Source: Acidobacteriota bacterium
GTDB lineage: Bacteria > Acidobacteriota > Terriglobia > Acidiferrales > UBA7541
Length of the DNA: 7,308 nucleotides
Assembly: GCA_003153585.1 (NCBI GenBank)
Contig: PLZZ01000011.1
Location: 449 to 7,756 of the forward strand
Direction: 5' to 3'
Position numbers and translations under genes: made by a program. Of the stretch, positions 6,604-7,308 are shown in pieces. The notes below the pieces were generated by a model that had not been told where the DNA came from, made no database searches, and saw only the letters and a program-made list of their open reading frames with translations. The first letter of the stretch is position 1. Every line of letters starts with the position of its first letter.

Positions 6604-7308
6604 ATGGGAATTTGCGACATCGCGATTGTGGGGGCAGGTCCCTACGGGCTCTCGGCTGCCGCGCATTTGAAAGCGCGGGGATTGGATGTTCGTGTGTTCG
6701 GGGAGTGCATGTCGTTTTGGGAAAGTCACATGCCGGAGGGAATGCTGCTTCGTTCTCCTTGGGCGGGATCGCATTTTTCGGACCCCAGAAGCCAATTTAC
6801 CCTCGACGCATTCAAGTCAGTGAATGGGAATCACCTCTCCGCCCCTCTGCCTCTTAGCCGCTTCATAGAATATGGCCGCTGGTTCCAGCGCTGTGCCGTG
6901 CCCCACGTCGATTCTAGGAAAGTGGCGCGCATAGACGTTGAGCCTCTTGGTTTTCGGCTGATTTTGGAAGACGGCGAGCTAGTAACTTCACGTCGTGTTG
7001 TCATCGCCAGTGGGATCTTGCCTTTCGCACGGAAGCCGCTAGAGTTCAGCAGTCTGTCGGCGGCGCATGCTTCCCACACGTCGGAACACAGCGGTCTGAG
7101 GGAATTTCAAGGTCGGCGATTAATCGTGATCGGCGCAGGGCAGAGCGCTCTTGAATCAGCAGCGTTGCTACACGAAATGGGAACTGAAGTTGAGGTGATA
7201 GTCAGAGCGCCCGCTATTCGTTGGCTTCATCAGCGGCCCTTGTTCCATCGCTGGCCTGTATCTGCTCTGCTGTATGCTTGGCCGGATGTGGGCCCGGCCG
7301 GTGTGAGC
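6604..7308 (+). CDS. FAD- and NAD(P)H-dependent oxidoreductase / flavin monooxygenase-like, 3' end cut by the window edge
   Basis: An open frame of 235 codons runs from ATG 6604 to the last base with no stop. It starts with a classic dinucleotide-binding unit: DIAIVGAGPYGLSAAAHL with GAGPYG at residues 10-15 for FAD. ASG (135-137) matches the [AS]xG strand of two-dinucleotide-binding flavoproteins. A second Rossmann motif, GAGQSALE (177-184), would bind NAD(P)H. SHTSEH (157-162) lies just ahead of it, where class B flavin monooxygenases carry FxGxxxH; that fingerprint is not exact here because the central Gly is missing. Family knowledge therefore supports a cytoplasmic NAD(P)H-dependent flavoprotein; the substrate is unknown. 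ATG is chosen because the FAD motif begins immediately after it; no proper ribosome binding site is visible (a GGAG at 6583-6586 is 17 nt away). It lies 96 bp after the exosortase and may or may not belong to its transcript. Confidence 0.9.
   Translation, partial: MGICDIAIVGAGPYGLSAAAHLKARGLDVRVFGECMSFWESHMPEGMLLRSPWAGSHFSDPRSQFTLDAFKSVNGNHLSAPLPLSRFIEYGRWFQRCAVPHVDSRKVARIDVEPLGFRLILEDGELVTSRRVVIASGILPFARKPLEFSSLSAAHASHTSEHSGLREFQGRRLIVIGAGQSALESAALLHEMGTEVEVIVRAPAIRWLHQRPLFHRWPVSALLYAWPDVGPAGVS

Overview
The window reads as part of an exopolysaccharide / cell-surface assembly locus of a free-living Gram-negative bacterium. Five complete genes and one gene cut by the right edge all lie on the + strand, with short gaps and no mobile element, tRNA, rRNA or CRISPR. 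Estimated GC is in the mid-50s. The combination of an exosortase, a FemAB-like acyltransferase and a carbohydrate deacetylase is known from exosortase (EpsH/Xrt, PEP-CTERM type) loci. The gene set and the mostly poor Shine-Dalgarno sequences would suit an acidobacterium-like organism, but that assignment is inference, not shown by the sequence.

Layout. 1-184: non-coding leader with a dense cluster of alternative inverted repeats. 185-1423: DegT/DnrJ/EryC1/StrS PLP sugar aminotransferase. 1515-2705: 396-residue helical protein of unrecognised function, possibly an alpha/alpha toroid. 2744-3883: FemAB/GNAT-fold protein of the exosortase-associated type. 3884-4131: the largest gap (248 bp), AT-rich, with candidate promoter elements. 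4132-5481: carbohydrate deacetylase-like (CE4/NodB-fold) protein with an uncharacterised N-terminal region of about 170 residues. 5605-6507: exosortase, a polytopic membrane transpeptidase with the Cys/Arg/His triad. 6508-6603: gap with a 9-bp stem-loop. 6604-7308: FAD/NAD(P)H-dependent oxidoreductase, open at the right edge. No gap exceeds 300 bases.

How they may work together (inference): the aminotransferase would make an amino-sugar nucleotide, the FemAB-like protein and the deacetylase would modify a precursor or the polymer, and the exosortase would process sorting-tagged proteins at the inner membrane as they are displayed with the polysaccharide. The 1515-2705 product, lying between two exopolysaccharide genes, is the least explained component and the best candidate for an undescribed activity. 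No exosortase substrate, glycosyltransferase, Wzx/Wzy or Wza/Wzc gene is inside the window, so the locus must extend beyond it.
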